Source: Streptomyces fradiae (lineage in GTDB: Bacteria; Actinomycetota; Actinomycetes; Streptomycetales; Streptomycetaceae). From it: a stretch of DNA of 64,000 nt. Position numbers and translations under genes: made by a program. Below the pieces are notes generated by a model, which was given only the letters and a program-made list of their open reading frames with translations, did no database searches and was not told the DNA's origin. Every line of letters begins with the position of its first letter. The first letter of the stretch is position 1. This document shows positions 35,475 to 44,166 of this stretch, one piece after another. The stretch is taken from assembly GCF_041270065.1 (NCBI RefSeq), contig NZ_CP065958.1:7254001-7318000 (forward strand), written 5' to 3'.

Positions 35475-36662
35475 ATGAGCATCCGCGACGTCTACATCGT
35501 CGACGCCGTCCGCACTCCGATCGGCAAGTTCGGCGGTGCGCTCTCCTCCGTCCGCCCCGACGACCTCGCCGCCCACGTGGTGAAGTCCCTCGTCGCCCGC
35601 ACCCCGGAGCTCGACCCGGCGCTGATCGACGACGTCTACTTCGGCGACGCCAACGGGGCCGGCGAGGACAACCGCGACGTGGCCCGGATGGCCGTACTCC
35701 TCGCCGGGCTGCCGACCTCTGTGCCCGGCGTCACCGTCAACCGGCTCTGCGGCTCCGGCCTGGAGGCCGTGATCCAGGCCGCCCGCGCCATCGCGCTCGG
35801 CGACGCCTCGGTGGCCCTCGCCGGCGGCGTCGAGTCGATGTCCCGCGCCCCCTGGGTGCTGCAGAAGCCCGAGCGGGCCTTCCCGGCCGGCCACCAGCAG
35901 CTCCACTCGACCACCCTCGGCTGGCGCATGACCAACCCGCGCATGCCCGCCGAGTGGACCGTCGCGCTCGGCGAGGGCGCCGAACTCGTCGCCGACAAGC
36001 ACGCCATCAGCCGCGAGGCCCAGGACGCCTTCGCCCTCGCCAGCCACCAGAAGGCCGCCGAGGCCTGGGCCAAGGGTCTTTACGACGGCGAGGTCGTGCC
36101 GTACGAAGGCGTGGACCTCGTACGGGACGAGTGCATCCGCGACAACACCTCGCTGGAGGCCCTGGCGCGCCTGAAGCCCTCGTTCCGCCCCGACGGCGGC
36201 ACGGTGACGCCCGGCAACGCCTCCCCGCTCAACGACGGCGCCGCCGCCCTGCTCCTCGTCGACGAGGCCGGCCTGCGCGAGACCGGCCGCGAGCCGCTGG
36301 CCCGGATCCGCGCCTCCGCCGCCACCGGCATCGAGCCGCAGCTCTTCGGGCTCGGCCCGGTGGAGGCCGTGCGCCGGGCCCTGGAGAAGTCCGGCCGCGG
36401 CTTCGGCGACCTGACCACCTTCGAGCTGAACGAGGCCTTCGCCGCCCAGTCCCTCGGCTGCCTCGCCGAGTGGCCGGAACTCGACCCCGCCGTGGTCAAC
36501 CCGCGCGGCGGCGCCATCGCGATGGGCCACCCGCTCGGCGCCTCGGGCGCCCGCCTCGCCGGCGCCGTCGCCCACCAGCTCGCGGCGGCCGGCTCCGGCA
36601 CGGGCCTCGCGGCGCTCTGCATCGGTGTGGGCCAGGGCCTGGCGCTGGTCCTGGAACGCTGA
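35475..36662 (+). CDS. Thiolase (acetyl-CoA acetyltransferase / 3-oxoadipyl-CoA thiolase type)
   Basis: 395 residues from the ATG at 35475. Catalytic cysteine in VNRLCGSGLEAV, His in GGAIAMGHPLGASGAR, second Cys in LCIGVGQG; NEAFAAQ is also present. The segment GDANGAGEDNRDVARMAVLL resembles PcaF (3-oxoadipyl-CoA thiolase) more than the biosynthetic type. No pca or fatty-acid genes lie nearby, so general acetoacetyl-CoA thiolase activity is equally possible. It stands alone between a possible promoter and a strong terminator. Confidence 0.92.
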   Translation: MSIRDVYIVDAVRTPIGKFGGALSSVRPDDLAAHVVKSLVARTPELDPALIDDVYFGDANGAGEDNRDVARMAVLLAGLPTSVPGVTVNRLCGSGLEAVIQAARAIALGDASVALAGGVESMSRAPWVLQKPERAFPAGHQQLHSTTLGWRMTNPRMPAEWTVALGEGAELVADKHAISREAQDAFALASHQKAAEAWAKGLYDGEVVPYEGVDLVRDECIRDNTSLEALARLKPSFRPDGGTVTPGNASPLNDGAAALLLVDEAGLRETGREPLARIRASAATGIEPQLFGLGPVEAVRRALEKSGRGFGDLTTFELNEAFAAQSLGCLAEWPELDPAVVNPRGGAIAMGHPLGASGARLAGAVAHQLAAAGSGTGLAALCIGVGQGLALVLER

Positions 36663-36695
36663 CCGGACGTACGGCATCCGCACGGCGTACGCACC

Positions 36696-36745
36696 GGCTT
36701 ACGAGAGGGGCGGCCCCGGTCCACCGGGCCGCCCTCTCGTAAGCC
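36696..36745. terminator. Strong bidirectional terminator
   Basis: A perfect 21-bp stem opens GGCTTACGAGAGGGGCGGCC and closes GGGCCGCCCTCTCGTAAGCC-type, with a short GC-rich loop. It lies between the convergent thiolase and thioredoxin genes. Confidence 0.93.
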
Positions 36746-36756
36746 ATGCGCTGTTC

Positions 36757-37131
36757 TTACTGCTGGCCGCCGGCCTGCGCCTCGGCGATGGACTTGCGCA
36801 CCTCGTCCATGTCCAGCTTGCGGGCCTGGCCGATCACGTCCTCCAGGGCCGCCTCGGGCAGCGCGCCGGGCTGCGCGAACACCGCGACCTTGTCACGGAC
36901 GATCATCAGCGTCGGGATCGAGCGGATCTCGAACGCCGCCGCCAGCTCCTGCTGCGCCTCGGTGTCCACCTTGGCGAAGACCAGGTCGTCGTGGCGCTCG
37001 GAGGCCGCCTCGAAGACCGGGCCGAACTGACGGCAGGGACCGCACCAGGAAGCCCAGAAGTCGATCAGAACGAATTCGTTGTCGCTCACGATCTCGTCGA
37101 AGTTGTCCTTGGTGAGCTCTACGGTGCTCAT
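36757..37131 (-). CDS. trxA: Thioredoxin
   Basis: 124 residues from the ATG at 37129-37131, with GGAAGG upstream; the open frame extends 20 codons further into non-family sequence. The active site is in FWASWCGPCRQF, and the cis-proline segment is RSIPTLMIV. The C-terminal helix is a little longer than in E. coli thioredoxin. It is a general disulfide reductase of the cytoplasm. It diverges from a flavin disulfide-oxidoreductase-like gene across a 122-base gap. The gene symbol is the generic one for a main-type thioredoxin. Confidence 0.93.
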   Translation of the reverse strand: MSTVELTKDNFDEIVSDNEFVLIDFWASWCGPCRQFGPVFEAASERHDDLVFAKVDTEAQQELAAAFEIRSIPTLMIVRDKVAVFAQPGALPEAALEDVIGQARKLDMDEVRKSIAEAQAGGQQ

Positions 37132-37253
37132 GCTGCCTGCCTTCCGTCTCCTGGCGGTTGCCTTACGGTCCCCTGGGGACTCGTCCCGCACAACGGCGTA
37201 TCGAGCCGCGGTATTCCGCGCCGATCCGGGCCGCCGCCCGCAGACTGGTCTTC

Positions 37254-38726
37254 ATGACACGAGCGGCGGAACACGAGCAGACGCACGAGCGCGAGTACGA
37301 CGTGGTGGTCCTGGGCGCGGGACCCGTGGGCGAGAACGTGGTGGACCGGGTCCGGGCGGCCGGGCTCAGCGCGGCGGTGGTCGAGAGTGAACTGGTCGGC
37401 GGGGAGTGCTCGTACTGGGCCTGCATGCCCAGCAAGGCGCTGCTCCGCCCGGCCATCGTCCGCTCCGAGGCGCGCAGGGTGGCCGGACTGCGCGCCCACG
37501 CCTACGGCCCGCTGGACGCCCAGGAGGTGCTCGCGCACCGCGACGAGGTCGTCGGCAACTGGCAGGACGACGGCCAGGTGTCCTGGGTGCGCTCCACCGG
37601 CGCCGACCTCTACCGCGGCCAGGGCCGCCTGCACGGACCGCGCCGGGTGACGGTCGAGGGCGCCGAGGGCGACCGCCATGTGCTCACCGCCCGGCACGCC
37701 GTCGCCGTCTGCACCGGCAGCCGCGCCGTCCTGCCCCCGTTGCCGGGCCTCACCGGCGCCCGGCCGTGGACCAGCCGCGAGGCCACCAGCTCCGAACGGG
37801 TGCCCCGGCGCCTGGTCGTGGTCGGCGGGGGAGTGGTCGGCGCCGAGATGGCGACGGCCTGGCAGGCGCTCGGCGCGCACGTCACGATGCTGATCCGGGG
37901 TGACCGACTGCTGCCGCGCATGGAGCCGTTCGCGGGCGAGCACGTCGCCGCCGCGCTGACGGAGCGCGGCGCCGACATCCGTACCGGTGTGTCCGTCTCC
38001 GCCGTCGTACGGGACGGGAGCGCCGGCCCCGTCACCGTCGTCCTGGACGGCGGCGACCATGTCGAGGGCGACGAGGTGCTGTTCGCCACCGGCCGGCGCC
38101 CGCGCACCGAGGACATCGGCCTGGAGACGGTCGGCCTGGAGCCGGGCTCCTGGCTGGCGGTCGACGACAGTCTGCGGGTCGACGGGTTCGACTGGCTGTA
38201 CGCGGTCGGTGACGTCAACCACCGGGCGCTCCTCACCCATCAGGGCAAGTACCAGGCGCGGATCGCGGGCGCCGCGATCGCCGCGCGGGCGACGGAGAAG
38301 GCGGACGACGCCGTCGCGTGGGGGCCGCACCGGGCGACCGCCGACCATGCCGCCGTCCCCCAGGTCGTGTTCACCGACCCCGAGGCGGCCGCCGTCGGCC
38401 TGAGCCTCGCCGAGGCCGAGGCCGCCGGGCACCGCGTGCGTGCCGTCGACCTCGACCTGCGCGGGGTCGCCGGGGCCGGGCTCTACGCGCAGGGCTACCG
38501 CGGCCACGCCCGGATGGTCGTCGACCTCGACCGCGAGGTCGTCCTCGGCGCGACCTTCGTCGGCCCCGGCATCGGTGAACTCCTCCACTCCGCCACCGTC
38601 GCCGTCACCGGCGAGGTCCCGATCGCCCGCCTCTGGCACGCGGTCCCGGCCTACCCGACGATCAGCGAGGCCTGGCTCCGCCTCCTGGAGGCGTACCGGG
38701 ACGGGGACGGGGCGGACGGCTCATGA
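37254..38726 (+). CDS. FAD-dependent pyridine nucleotide-disulfide oxidoreductase family protein
   Basis: 490 residues from the ATG at 37254. FAD motif VVVLGAGPVGENVVDRV; redox cysteines kept as GGECSYWACMPSKA (CxxxxC); NAD(P) motif VVVGGGVVGAEMATAW; FAD closing motif LYAVGDVN; dimerisation domain from about 360. At the C-terminus the catalytic base is lost: dihydrolipoyl dehydrogenase has HPTxxE, here the text is AYPTISE. It is therefore probably not a lipoamide dehydrogenase. It may reduce another disulfide or a quinone. Its stop overlaps the next gene by ATGA. Confidence 0.88.
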   Translation: MTRAAEHEQTHEREYDVVVLGAGPVGENVVDRVRAAGLSAAVVESELVGGECSYWACMPSKALLRPAIVRSEARRVAGLRAHAYGPLDAQEVLAHRDEVVGNWQDDGQVSWVRSTGADLYRGQGRLHGPRRVTVEGAEGDRHVLTARHAVAVCTGSRAVLPPLPGLTGARPWTSREATSSERVPRRLVVVGGGVVGAEMATAWQALGAHVTMLIRGDRLLPRMEPFAGEHVAAALTERGADIRTGVSVSAVVRDGSAGPVTVVLDGGDHVEGDEVLFATGRRPRTEDIGLETVGLEPGSWLAVDDSLRVDGFDWLYAVGDVNHRALLTHQGKYQARIAGAAIAARATEKADDAVAWGPHRATADHAAVPQVVFTDPEAAAVGLSLAEAEAAGHRVRAVDLDLRGVAGAGLYAQGYRGHARMVVDLDREVVLGATFVGPGIGELLHSATVAVTGEVPIARLWHAVPAYPTISEAWLRLLEAYRDGDGADGS

Positions 38727-39691
38727 CCCCCGGGGCCGCCGGGGAGCGCGCCAACGAGTACGACGCCACCTGCGCCCACTGCGGCGCCCCGGTCCCGGCG
38801 GGCACCGGCCTGCTCCGCCACGCCGCGAAGGGCTGGGAGGTCTACCACCCGGAACACGCCCCGGCCCCCGGCCCACCCCCACCGACGGACCACCCCGGCT
38901 GGCACCATCGCCCGCTGCTCTCCCTGGACATCACCACCACGGGCCACCGCTTCGCCGTCGACCGCATCACGGGGGCGGCGCTGCGGGCGAGCGAGGGCTG
39001 GGAGCGGGAGTGGGCGGTGGACGCGAGCGGGGTGACCGGCTCCGTGCCTGACGCCGAGCCGGCGGACCACGCCCCGGAGCGAGAGCCTGGCTCCGGTACG
39101 ACCGGCCAGGGCCTCGATGCGGAGCACGAGCCTGGCGGCCCTGCGCACCCCCGCCCCGGTGCGGCCCCCGCCGGCCGCCCCCTGCCACCGGTTCTGCCCC
39201 CGGCCCGCGCCCTCGACGAGGTCGCGGTCCTGGTCGCCGACCACCTGGCGGCCGGCGAGCTCCTCGTCGTCTGGTTCGCCCCCTACGTCCTGACGACCCT
39301 GCACGCCGAACTGCTCCGCCACGGCCTCGCCCCGCTCACCGCCCGCGTCCCGGCCGGGGTCGCGCCGGTCTGCGACCCCCTCGTCCTCGACCGCCACACC
39401 GACCGCTACCGCCCCGGCCCCCGCTCCCTCCACGCCGTCGCGGCCTGGTACGGCATCCCGCACCCCCACCCCGGCGACCCCGCCTCCGACGCCACCGCTG
39501 CCCTCGCCCTGGCCCAGGCGATCCCCGCCTCGTACCCTCCCCTCGCCCGGCTCTCCCGCCCCGCCCTCCACACCGAACAGATCCTCTGGTACGCAGAACA
39601 GACGGCACGTCACCCCGACGCGCCCGCCTGGCCGTTCGAGGAACTCTCGCCCCAGGCATGGGAGCCACCACCGGACCCGGAGGAGGCTTGA
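38723..39691 (+). CDS. DnaQ-like exonuclease-family protein with degenerate active site
   Basis: 322 residues, start overlapping the previous stop. N-terminal CAHCG with YHPEH suggests a small zinc-binding unit. A DEDDh exonuclease-like domain starts at about 64 but its catalytic residues are mostly lost: LSLDITTTG instead of DxETTG, WFAPYVLTTL where NAPFDxxxL is usual, and GDPASDA where HDAxxDA is usual. Only two of five expected residues remain. A low-complexity linker (about 100-155) interrupts the fold. I infer a non-catalytic or decaying nuclease homologue, translationally coupled to the flavoprotein gene. Confidence 0.75.
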   Translation: MTPGAAGERANEYDATCAHCGAPVPAGTGLLRHAAKGWEVYHPEHAPAPGPPPPTDHPGWHHRPLLSLDITTTGHRFAVDRITGAALRASEGWEREWAVDASGVTGSVPDAEPADHAPEREPGSGTTGQGLDAEHEPGGPAHPRPGAAPAGRPLPPVLPPARALDEVAVLVADHLAAGELLVVWFAPYVLTTLHAELLRHGLAPLTARVPAGVAPVCDPLVLDRHTDRYRPGPRSLHAVAAWYGIPHPHPGDPASDATAALALAQAIPASYPPLARLSRPALHTEQILWYAEQTARHPDAPAWPFEELSPQAWEPPPDPEEA

Positions 39692-39736
39692 GGACACGTC
39701 AGAAGTGCAACGGTGAGCCGGAGCCGGAGGCTCCTT

Positions 39737-39765
39737 GGCACGAGATCGTGCCCGGATCGTAGAGT
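39737..39765 (+). promoter_or_regulatory. Palindrome and -10 box before the VOC gene
   Basis: GGCACGA-GA-TCGTGCC (39737-39752) is a perfect inverted repeat with 7-bp arms. It lies immediately upstream of TAGAGT (39760-39765), which is 7 bases before the GTG of the VOC gene. This suggests a leaderless transcript with an operator over the -35 region. Confidence 0.5.
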
Positions 39766-39772
39766 CGGGCGC

Positions 39773-40177
39773 GTGATCGAGCCCACCGCCCATGTCCGCG
39801 TCGCCCGCCCCTCGCGGGATCTCGTCGCCGCCGAGCGCTTCTACGTCGACGGCCTCGGCCTCGCCGTGCAGTGGCGCAAGACCGACCCCGCCCCCGGCGA
39901 GCACGAGCTGCTCATGGTCGGCCCGGCGGGCGGCGGCTGGCACTTCGAGCTCACCCGCGACCCGTACGCGGAGCGGCCCGTCGAACCCGCCCCGACCGTC
40001 GACGACCTGTTCGTGGTGTACCTCGGCGAGCCCGTCGAGGAGGCGATGGTCGAGCGGCTCGTCGCGGCCGGCGGCACCCGGGTCGCGGCCCACAACCCCT
40101 ACTGGGACGAGTACGGCGTCACCGTCGCTGACCCCGACGGCTACCGGCTCGTCCTCTGCTCCCGCACCTGGGGCTGA
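39773..40177 (+). CDS. VOC-family (glyoxalase-like) protein
   Basis: 134 residues from the GTG at 39773. Two beta-alpha-beta-beta-beta modules are visible: VRVARPSRDLVAAERFYVDG with ELLMVGPAGGGWHFELTR, then DDLFVVYLGEPVEEAMVERL with YGVTVADPDGYRLVLCSRTW. Metal-ligand positions of the fold are occupied by H (THVR-type AHVR) and E/L variants, so metal use is uncertain. Such proteins range from glyoxalases to antibiotic-binding proteins. The start is leaderless, and the palindrome upstream suggests regulation. Confidence 0.88.
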   Translation: MIEPTAHVRVARPSRDLVAAERFYVDGLGLAVQWRKTDPAPGEHELLMVGPAGGGWHFELTRDPYAERPVEPAPTVDDLFVVYLGEPVEEAMVERLVAAGGTRVAAHNPYWDEYGVTVADPDGYRLVLCSRTWG

Positions 40178-40355
40178 GGCCGCAGAGCGAGGGCATCCCG
40201 CCGCCCAGAGGGCGGCGTTCGCGCCACCCTAGGGAGTGAAGCGGGCCATGTCGGGGTCGTGACCCCTGCCGTGCGGCCCGGGCGCGCCGCACCATGGCCC
40301 TCGGCGGGACGGCTTCCGGTCTCCGCCCCCACGCGCGGATCCGAGGGCGGAGAAG

Positions 40356-43300
40356 ATGACCGGCAGCCGCAGGGCGCTCGCCAGAGTGCTGACGTTGTGT
40401 CTGTTCCTGGGCGGGGGCGGGATGTTGCCCACGGCGACCGCCGCCACGCCCTCACCCGTCGCCCCCGCCCCGGTCCAGGCCACTCCGCGCCTCGCCGCCG
40501 ACCAGACGACCATCTCGCACGACACCTTCCGCACCGGCTGGGACCGGGACGAACCCGGCCTCGCGCCCGACCAGGTGTCCAGCTCCGACTTCGGGCAGCA
40601 GTTCTCGACCACCGTCGACGGACAGGTCTACGCCCAGCCGATCGTCGTCGGCTCGACCCTCGTCGTCGCCACCGAGAACAACAAGGTGTACGGACTCGAC
40701 GCGGCCTCCGGGAAGGTCAACTGGACCAGGAGCACGGGCGCCGCCTGGCCTGCCGCCGCCATCAGCTGCGGCGACCTGACCCCCAACATCGGCGTCACCT
40801 CGACCCCCGTCTACGACCCGGCGAGCGGCGCGCTCTACCTCACCTCCAAGGTGAACGACGGCGCCGACGACCAGCACCCGAGCTGGTACGTGCACGCGCT
40901 CGACCCCGCCACCGGCGCCGAGCGCTCCGGCTGGCCCGTCAAGGTCGCCGGGGCGCCCGTCAACGACCCCGGGCGCGCCTTCAACCCGTACACCGCGATG
41001 CAGCGCCCCGGCCTGCTGCTCATGGGCGGCTCCGTGTACGCCGCCTTCGCCTCCCACTGCGACCACGGCCCCTACGTCGGCTACGTCCTCGGCGTGAACA
41101 CCGCCACCCGCCGCACCACCCTCTGGGCCACCGAGGACTCCTCCGCCAACGGCATGGCCGGCATCTGGATGAGCGGCGGCGGCCTCGTCTCCGACGGCCC
41201 CGGGCGGATCCTGTTCTCCACCGGCAACGGCGTGACCCCGGCCCCCGGCCCCGGCACCTCGCCGCCCGGCCAGCTCTCCGAGTCCGTGGTCCGGCTCGGC
41301 GTCAACAGCGACGGCACCATGTCCGCCCAGGACTTCTTCAGCCCCGCCAACGCCAATCAACTCGACCTCAACGACACCGACTTCGGCTCCGGCGGCCCCG
41401 TCGCCCTCCCCGGCGCCCCCTTCGGGACCAGCGCCCACCCGAACCTGCTCGTCCAGATCGGCAAGGACGGACGGTTCTTCCTCCTCGACCGTGACGACCT
41501 CGGCGGGCGCGCCCAGGGCCCGGGCGGCACGGACAAGGTGCTCGGCGCCTTCGGACCGTACGAGGGGGTCTGGGGGCACCCCGCCGCGTACGGCGGGCAG
41601 GGCGGCTACGTCTACACCATCGGCTCGCGCGGCCCGCTGCGCGCCTTCGCGTACGGGCTGACCGGCGACGGCCGGCCCGCGTTCAGCAACACCGGCCGCA
41701 GCCCGGAGACCTTCGGCTACACCTCCGGCTCGCCCGTCGTCACCTCCACCGGCACCAACCCCGGCTCCGCCCTGGTCTGGGCGGTCGCCGCGGACGGCGC
41801 CAACGGCGCGAACGCCCAGCTCCGCGCGTACGACGCCGTGCCCGTCAACGGCACCCTCAAGCTGCGCTGGTCCGCACCCATCGGCACCGCCGCCAAGTTC
41901 TCGGTCCCCGCCACCGACGGCGGCCGGGTCTACGTCGGCACCCGCGACGGCCACGTCCTCGCCTTCGGCCGCCCCGCCAACACCGCGCTCACCAGCAGCC
42001 CCGTCGACTTCGGGCAGGTCGCCGTCGGCTCCACGGGCAGCGCGACCGCCACCGTCACCGCCACCCGCGATGTCACCGTCAACGCCGTGACCACGCCCGC
42101 CGGCAGCGCCTTCACCACCCGGCCGGCCGGACTTCCGCGCACCCTGCGCACCGGCGAGACCTACTCCGTGCCCGTCTCCTTCGCCCCGACCGCGCCCGGC
42201 GCCGACAGCTCCGTCCTGACCTTCGCCACCGACCTCGGCGACAGCGCGGTCGGACTCACCGGTTACGGCACCAAGCCCGGCCTTCTCGCCTCGCCCGCCG
42301 CCCTCGACTTCGGCACCGTCGCCACCGGCACCACCAAGTCCCTCGGCGTCACCTTCACCAACACCGGCACCCAGGCCGAGACCGTCACCGCGACCGCCGC
42401 GCCCGGCGCCCCCTTCACCGCCACCGGACTGCCCGCGAACGGCACCGTCGTCCCGCCCCAGCAGTCCGTCTCCGTCCAGATCGGCTACGCCCCCACGGCC
42501 GCCGGCGACCACACCGCGAACCTCTCCGTGACCGGGACCGACGGCACCGCCACCGTCGCCCTCAAGGGCACCGCCGTCACCGGACGGGCCCGGCTCACCA
42601 TCACCCCGACCTCCACCGACTTCGGCAGCGTGAAGGTCGGCCAGTCCGTCACCAGGACCTTCGACATCAGCAACACCGGCAACATCCCGCTCACCATCAC
42701 CAAGGCCAAGGCGCCCGCCGCGCCCTTCCACGTCACCGACCCGGTCAGCGAGGGCCAGGTCCTCGGCCCCGAGGACGTCATCCACCAGTCCGTGACCTTC
42801 TCGCCCACCTCCCTCGGCACCGTGAGCGCCGCCTACCTGCTCACCGCCGACGACGGACAGGGCGCCCTGTCCGAGACCCTGACCGGCACCGGCGCCGCCG
42901 GCACCGGAGTCACCGTCCCCGGCCCCGACGCCGGCGGCTGGAAGCTCAACGGCGCCGCCCAGGTCTCCGGCGGCGACCTCCAGCTCACCCAGGCCACCGC
43001 CGCACAGCGCGGCACCGCCGTCTGGCCCGTGCCGGTGCTCACCGACGGCCTCAAGGCCACCTTCACCACCGTCATCGGCGGCGGCACCGGCGCCGACGGA
43101 CTGTCCTTCGCCCTCCTCGACCCGGCCAGGACCACCCCCACCGCGCTCGGCACCGGAGGCGGCGGCCTCGGCTACAGCGGACTGCCCGGCACCGCCGTCA
43201 CCTTCGACACGTACGACAACGGCACGGCCGACCCCTCCGCCAACTTCCTCGGCATCGCCACCGGCGGCACCGCCGACGCCCTCACCTACGCCGCCACGAC

Positions 43301-44105
43301 CACCAGCGTCCCCAACCTGCGCTCCGGCAGCCACGCCGTGACCGTCGTCGTCACCGGCCGCACCCTCACGGTCTCCGTCGACGGCACCCAGCGGCTCAGC
43401 ACCTCCGTCGCCTCGCTCCCGCCGGCCGCCCTGCTCGCCTTCACCGGGGCCACCGGTGGACTCACCGACATCCACGCCGTCCGCAAGGCCACCGTCACCG
43501 CCACCGCCTACGCGGTCCCGCCGCCCGGCCCCAACGGCTGGACCTACAACGGCAGCGCCACCCTCTCCGGCACCACCCTCCAGCTCACCCCCGCCCAGAC
43601 CACCCAGCGCGGCTCCGCCCTCCAGGCCACCGCCGTCCCCACCGCCCGCCTCAAGGCCCGCTTCACCGCGACCATCGGCGGCGGCACCGGCGCCGACGGA
43701 CTCGCCCTGCTGCTCCTCGACGCCACCCGGGCCACCCCGAAGTCGCTCGGCACCGGAGGCGGCGGCCTCGGCTTCAGCGGGCTCCCCGGTGTCGCCGTCA
43801 CCCTCGACACGTACGACAACGGCACGGCCGACCCCTCGGCGAACTTCGTCGCGGTGGCCACCGGCGGCACCGCCGACACCCTCCGCTACGCGGCCACCGC
43901 CACCAACGTGCCCAACCTGCGCTCTGGCAGCCACACCGTCGACGCCGTCGTGACCAGCACCGGACGCCTCCAGATCAGCGTCGACGGCAGCCGCGTCATC
44001 GACGTCGCCGTGACCCTCCCGAAGAACGTCCTGGTCGGCTTCTCCGGCGCGACCGGCGGCCGCACCGACCGGCACGCCGTCAGCGGCGTGCGGATCGGAT
44101 ACTGA
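40356..44105 (+). CDS. Large secreted protein: PQQ-like propeller, three Ig-like and two L-type lectin domains
   Basis: 1249 residues from the ATG at 40356, with GGCGGAGAAG upstream. A signal peptide (ARVLTLCLFLGGGGMLPTATAA) is followed by a PQQ-binding-like beta propeller (about 50-540; blades such as VVATENNKVYGLDAASGKVNW). Three choice-of-anchor D / ASPM-type domains follow (about 545-845; each begins PxxxDFGxVxxG). Two legume-lectin-like domains then follow (about 860-1045 and 1055-1249), each with IGGGTGADGL, LGTGGGGLGxSGLPG and TYDNGTADPSANF. The lectin units are near-identical copies exactly 600 bases apart. It probably binds or processes extracellular glycans; no catalytic function is evident. 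Confidence 0.88.
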   Translation: MTGSRRALARVLTLCLFLGGGGMLPTATAATPSPVAPAPVQATPRLAADQTTISHDTFRTGWDRDEPGLAPDQVSSSDFGQQFSTTVDGQVYAQPIVVGSTLVVATENNKVYGLDAASGKVNWTRSTGAAWPAAAISCGDLTPNIGVTSTPVYDPASGALYLTSKVNDGADDQHPSWYVHALDPATGAERSGWPVKVAGAPVNDPGRAFNPYTAMQRPGLLLMGGSVYAAFASHCDHGPYVGYVLGVNTATRRTTLWATEDSSANGMAGIWMSGGGLVSDGPGRILFSTGNGVTPAPGPGTSPPGQLSESVVRLGVNSDGTMSAQDFFSPANANQLDLNDTDFGSGGPVALPGAPFGTSAHPNLLVQIGKDGRFFLLDRDDLGGRAQGPGGTDKVLGAFGPYEGVWGHPAAYGGQGGYVYTIGSRGPLRAFAYGLTGDGRPAFSNTGRSPETFGYTSGSPVVTSTGTNPGSALVWAVAADGANGANAQLRAYDAVPVNGTLKLRWSAPIGTAAKFSVPATDGGRVYVGTRDGHVLAFGRPANTALTSSPVDFGQVAVGSTGSATATVTATRDVTVNAVTTPAGSAFTTRPAGLPRTLRTGETYSVPVSFAPTAPGADSSVLTFATDLGDSAVGLTGYGTKPGLLASPAALDFGTVATGTTKSLGVTFTNTGTQAETVTATAAPGAPFTATGLPANGTVVPPQQSVSVQIGYAPTAAGDHTANLSVTGTDGTATVALKGTAVTGRARLTITPTSTDFGSVKVGQSVTRTFDISNTGNIPLTITKAKAPAAPFHVTDPVSEGQVLGPEDVIHQSVTFSPTSLGTVSAAYLLTADDGQGALSETLTGTGAAGTGVTVPGPDAGGWKLNGAAQVSGGDLQLTQATAAQRGTAVWPVPVLTDGLKATFTTVIGGGTGADGLSFALLDPARTTPTALGTGGGGLGYSGLPGTAVTFDTYDNGTADPSANFLGIATGGTADALTYAATTTSVPNLRSGSHAVTVVVTGRTLTVSVDGTQRLSTSVASLPPAALLAFTGATGGLTDIHAVRKATVTATAYAVPPPGPNGWTYNGSATLSGTTLQLTPAQTTQRGSALQATAVPTARLKARFTATIGGGTGADGLALLLLDATRATPKSLGTGGGGLGFSGLPGVAVTLDTYDNGTADPSANFVAVATGGTADTLRYAATATNVPNLRSGSHTVDAVVTSTGRLQISVDGSRVIDVAVTLPKNVLVGFSGATGGRTDRHAVSGVRIGY

Positions 44106-44166
44106 CCGCCGGTCGGAACGCACCGGCCGGAGCGCACCTGCCGCAGCGCACCGGCCGGGTGCGGGC

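Noticed and set aside
37254..38726. Dihydrolipoyl dehydrogenase assignment (lpd)
   Set aside because: The catalytic His of HPTxxE is replaced by Tyr, and no 2-oxoacid dehydrogenase genes are nearby.
40452..44123. 1223-codon open frame antisense to the secreted propeller/lectin gene
   Set aside because: It exists only because of the GC-rich third positions of the real gene; its translation is Gly/Ala/Val/Asp-rich with no domain, while the plus-strand protein has a signal peptide and clear domains.
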